A stretch of DNA of 7,511 bases from UBA7485 sp050945075 (lineage in GTDB: Bacteria; Bacillota; Clostridia; Eubacteriales; Eubacteriaceae): assembly GCA_050945075.1 (NCBI GenBank), contig JBMNSG010000118.1, positions 1 to 7,511 on the forward strand. The letters are read 5' to 3'. The notes under the pieces are model-generated. The model saw only the letters and a list, made by a program, of their open reading frames with translations. It ran no database searches and was not told the DNA's origin. Shown one piece after another: positions 5,655-7,511 of this stretch. Every line of letters starts with the position of its first letter. The first letter of the stretch is position 1. Made by a program: the position numbers and the translations under genes.

Positions 5655-7430
5655 TTATTCAGCTTGTGCCGATTTTTCAATAGCCGAAATCGTGGCTTTG
5701 TCTGGTGTTACAAACATGGTATTCTGATTGGTGAAAATTACCATCCCCGGTTTGGCCTTTTTCGGTTTCTTCAGGTACTTGAATTCCAGGTAATCCACGG
5801 GTATATTTTCCGAGCCCCGCAGACTGGAATACCATGCAGCCAGCATGCCGCCTTCCAGAACGGTTGCTTCGGTAATAAATTTACCGTCAGCTACGATCAG
5901 GACATGGGAACCGGGCGCATCCTTGACATGCAGCCAGCAGTCTTCATCTACCCCTAACCGGGTCGAGATATAATCGTTCTGATAATTGTTTTTGCCCACA
6001 TAAATGTCAAAACCTTCGCTGGAAACAAAATGCATCGGCTTGGAGGCTGCCGGCTTTTTCGGGCCGCCTTTCGAACTGCCTCTGGTTTTTGAAGCCAGAT
6101 CCGACTGGGCAAATTCATGACGGATTTCGTCGAGCTCAGTGTTTTCAGTCGAGTTTTTCAGACTTTCGAGCAGGGATTCAATATAATACAGCTCTTCTTC
6201 TGCCTGCTTTTTCTGAACATCGAGTTCTACGGCAGCCCGTTTGCCCTTGGCATATTTTTTATAAAACCGCTGCGCGTTCTGACTGGGCGTCTCGTTTACC
6301 TTGAGGGGAACGACCACACTTCTGCCCTCAGGATCGGAATAATCAGGCAGCTCTGCCTTTTTCATTCCCCGTTCGAGCATCCAGATGTTGGCGGTGATCA
6401 GATCCCCGTAAAGCTTGTTGCGGTCATTGGATTCAAGACGCTTGAAATCCGCATCGAAGTACTGCAGCTTTTTGGCGTCACGTTTCCGGAGGTTTTCCAG
6501 CTGGTGCCGGAGGTTGGCACTCTTGGTGCGGAACCGCATTCTGCGGTCTCGCAGACTGTAAAATTCCTCCAGCATTGTGGAAACGGTCGGTTCTTCTTTT
6601 GTTTCAGCTCCAAGATAAGTCAGCCGGGCCGGATAGAAATCAATCAGATCTCCATCCTTCATATAGATTGCGGGAGCAGGGGTCTGCGCTTCCCGGTAAA
6701 AGCCGATAAATGCATCAGCCAGGTTTTCAAGCTGTTCATCGGAATAGGTCATCAGCTTTGTTCCGCCTTCAAGCCCGGCACGGTAGAGTACTTCGCGGGC
6801 AAAGGCCGGGCTGAGTCCGAAGAAATGAGTGATGATAAAACGTTCGGGATCCAGCTCTTTATAAGTCTCGAACATCTGCAGCAGTTCTTTTTTATCGACC
6901 GCGCCCGCCTGGTTTCGACCATCGGACGGGGGGGCGATATAGGGATTGCCAGGGAGGATCTGGCGGTAGCGGCTGCTGGAGAAGCCGACTTTTTTCAGAG
7001 CATCGGTAATGATGGTCCCTTCTGCGGTCCCGGCTGTCAGAATGATATTGCTGTTGCGGCCGGTGATTTCACAGATCAGTTTTCTTTCGACAGGTTCTCC
7101 GAATTCATCCCTGGAATTTAAAACCACTTCGACAATACGGTCCGAGCCCTGCTGAACAATGGCCGTGATTTCCGAACCGGAAATATACTTTCGCAGGCTC
7201 ATGCAGAAAGAAGGCGGTACAGCCGGATTTTCCTTTTTCTGGCTGGTTATATGAATTCTGGCGTTGTTGGGTGAAGCACTGATGAGCAGGACTGTGTTTG
7301 TCCTGTCTTTATTAACTGTAAGCCGGAGTTCATCGGCTTCCGGCTGCTGTATCTTGCGGATTCGTCCGCCTGCAAGAAGGGCATTAAGTTCTTCTGCGGA
7401 TCTGGCCGCGGTTATTCCGTCAAACGGCAT
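5655..7430 (-). CDS. rqcH: RqcH, NFACT-family ribosome quality control factor (alanine tailing)
   Basis: Bacterial homologue of eukaryotic Rqc2/NEMF. It binds 50S subunits holding a stalled peptidyl-tRNA and recruits tRNA-Ala to add C-terminal alanine tails that mark the nascent chain for degradation. It was formerly annotated as a fibronectin-binding protein. It has 591 residues, slightly above the usual 550-580. The order is an NFACT-N domain (about 1-180) with the functionally essential DR pair at D97-R98 and EI at 121-122 (CEITGRNSNIIL), a helix-hairpin-helix-like segment (about 193-222), a long charged coiled coil (about 285-440), a lysine/glycine-rich linker (450-465), and an NFACT-R domain (468-575) with VGKNNYQND (478-486), WLHVKDAPGSHV (499-510) and KPGMVIF (560-566). 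ATG 7430 has AGGAG at 7440-7436 with 5 nt spacing. It is first gene of the apparent rqcH-ylmH-rluD operon. Confidence 0.96.
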   Translation of the reverse strand: MPFDGITAARSAEELNALLAGGRIRKIQQPEADELRLTVNKDRTNTVLLISASPNNARIHITSQKKENPAVPPSFCMSLRKYISGSEITAIVQQGSDRIVEVVLNSRDEFGEPVERKLICEITGRNSNIILTAGTAEGTIITDALKKVGFSSSRYRQILPGNPYIAPPSDGRNQAGAVDKKELLQMFETYKELDPERFIITHFFGLSPAFAREVLYRAGLEGGTKLMTYSDEQLENLADAFIGFYREAQTPAPAIYMKDGDLIDFYPARLTYLGAETKEEPTVSTMLEEFYSLRDRRMRFRTKSANLRHQLENLRKRDAKKLQYFDADFKRLESNDRNKLYGDLITANIWMLERGMKKAELPDYSDPEGRSVVVPLKVNETPSQNAQRFYKKYAKGKRAAVELDVQKKQAEEELYYIESLLESLKNSTENTELDEIRHEFAQSDLASKTRGSSKGGPKKPAASKPMHFVSSEGFDIYVGKNNYQNDYISTRLGVDEDCWLHVKDAPGSHVLIVADGKFITEATVLEGGMLAAWYSSLRGSENIPVDYLEFKYLKKPKKAKPGMVIFTNQNTMFVTPDKATISAIEKSAQAE

Positions 7431-7489
7431 GTTTTCTCCTTTGAATCGTATTACTCAATTATTTTGTTTCTTATTTTTGTATCCTATAT

Positions 7490-7498
7490 AGTATAACA
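7490..7498 (-). promoter_or_regulatory. Extended -10 promoter for the rqcH-ylmH-rluD operon
   Basis: Read on the minus strand this is TGTTATACT: a TG dinucleotide, one spacer base and the -10 hexamer TATACT (5 of 6 to consensus). It lies 59 nt upstream of the rqcH ATG and would give a leader of about 50 nt. The -35 region would fall beyond the window edge, so it cannot be checked. Confidence 0.45.
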
Positions 7499-7511
7499 TC
7501 ATTAAGTGTTC

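Noticed and set aside
6117..7121. 334-codon open frame on the plus strand
   Set aside because: It is antisense to rqcH, which has clear NFACT motifs over the same span. The translated product shows no recognisable domain, and the opening follows from codon bias on the other strand.

Overview
The window looks like chromosomal DNA of a low-to-mid GC Gram-positive bacterium (Bacillota, probably a Clostridia- or Erysipelotrichia-type lineage; no genus can be assigned from sequence reading alone). The reasons are strong AGGAG-type ribosome binding sites, the presence of RqcH and a YlmH-type S4 protein, and tight gene packing. There is no sign of a mobile element, CRISPR array, rRNA or tRNA.

Layout, left to right. 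(1) Plus strand, 60-1858: an alpha/beta hydrolase followed, after a 59-nt gap, by a transglutaminase-like Cys-His-Asp protein whose reading frame has no ordinary start codon; it seems to begin at an ATA codon placed behind an excellent AGGAG. The end of that gene and the short convergent gap after it carry two hairpin/T-tract elements and a 30-nt imperfect direct repeat. (2) Minus strand, 1949-2773: mutM (Fpg), the 8-oxoguanine DNA glycosylase. (3) Plus strand, divergent from mutM, 2847-3820: a 35-codon predicted single-pass membrane peptide, then a metallo-beta-lactamase-fold hydrolase. (4) Minus strand, 7430 down to 3821: an apparent three-gene operon, rqcH - ylmH - rluD-family pseudouridine synthase, with an extended -10 promoter at the right edge of the window.

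How they fit together. The minus-strand operon is a translation-quality and ribosome-maturation unit. RqcH (NFACT protein) extends nascent chains trapped on split 50S subunits with C-terminal alanine. YlmH is an S4-domain RNA-binding protein related to the RqcH partner RqcP. The RluA/RluD-family enzyme modifies uridines in RNA, typically 23S rRNA. The direct rqcH-ylmH linkage is the most informative context signal here. MutM is stand-alone DNA repair. The hydrolase/transglutaminase pair and the small peptide/MBL pair have no assignable substrate. The MBL and rluD stop codons abut exactly, with no intergenic base between them.

I found no clearly new multi-gene system. The points worth a second look are the ATA-start transglutaminase, the terminator-like hairpin inside its last codons with the repeat next to it, the unannotated-size membrane peptide, and the rqcH-ylmH-rluD arrangement with a 62-nt ylmH/rluD coding overlap.
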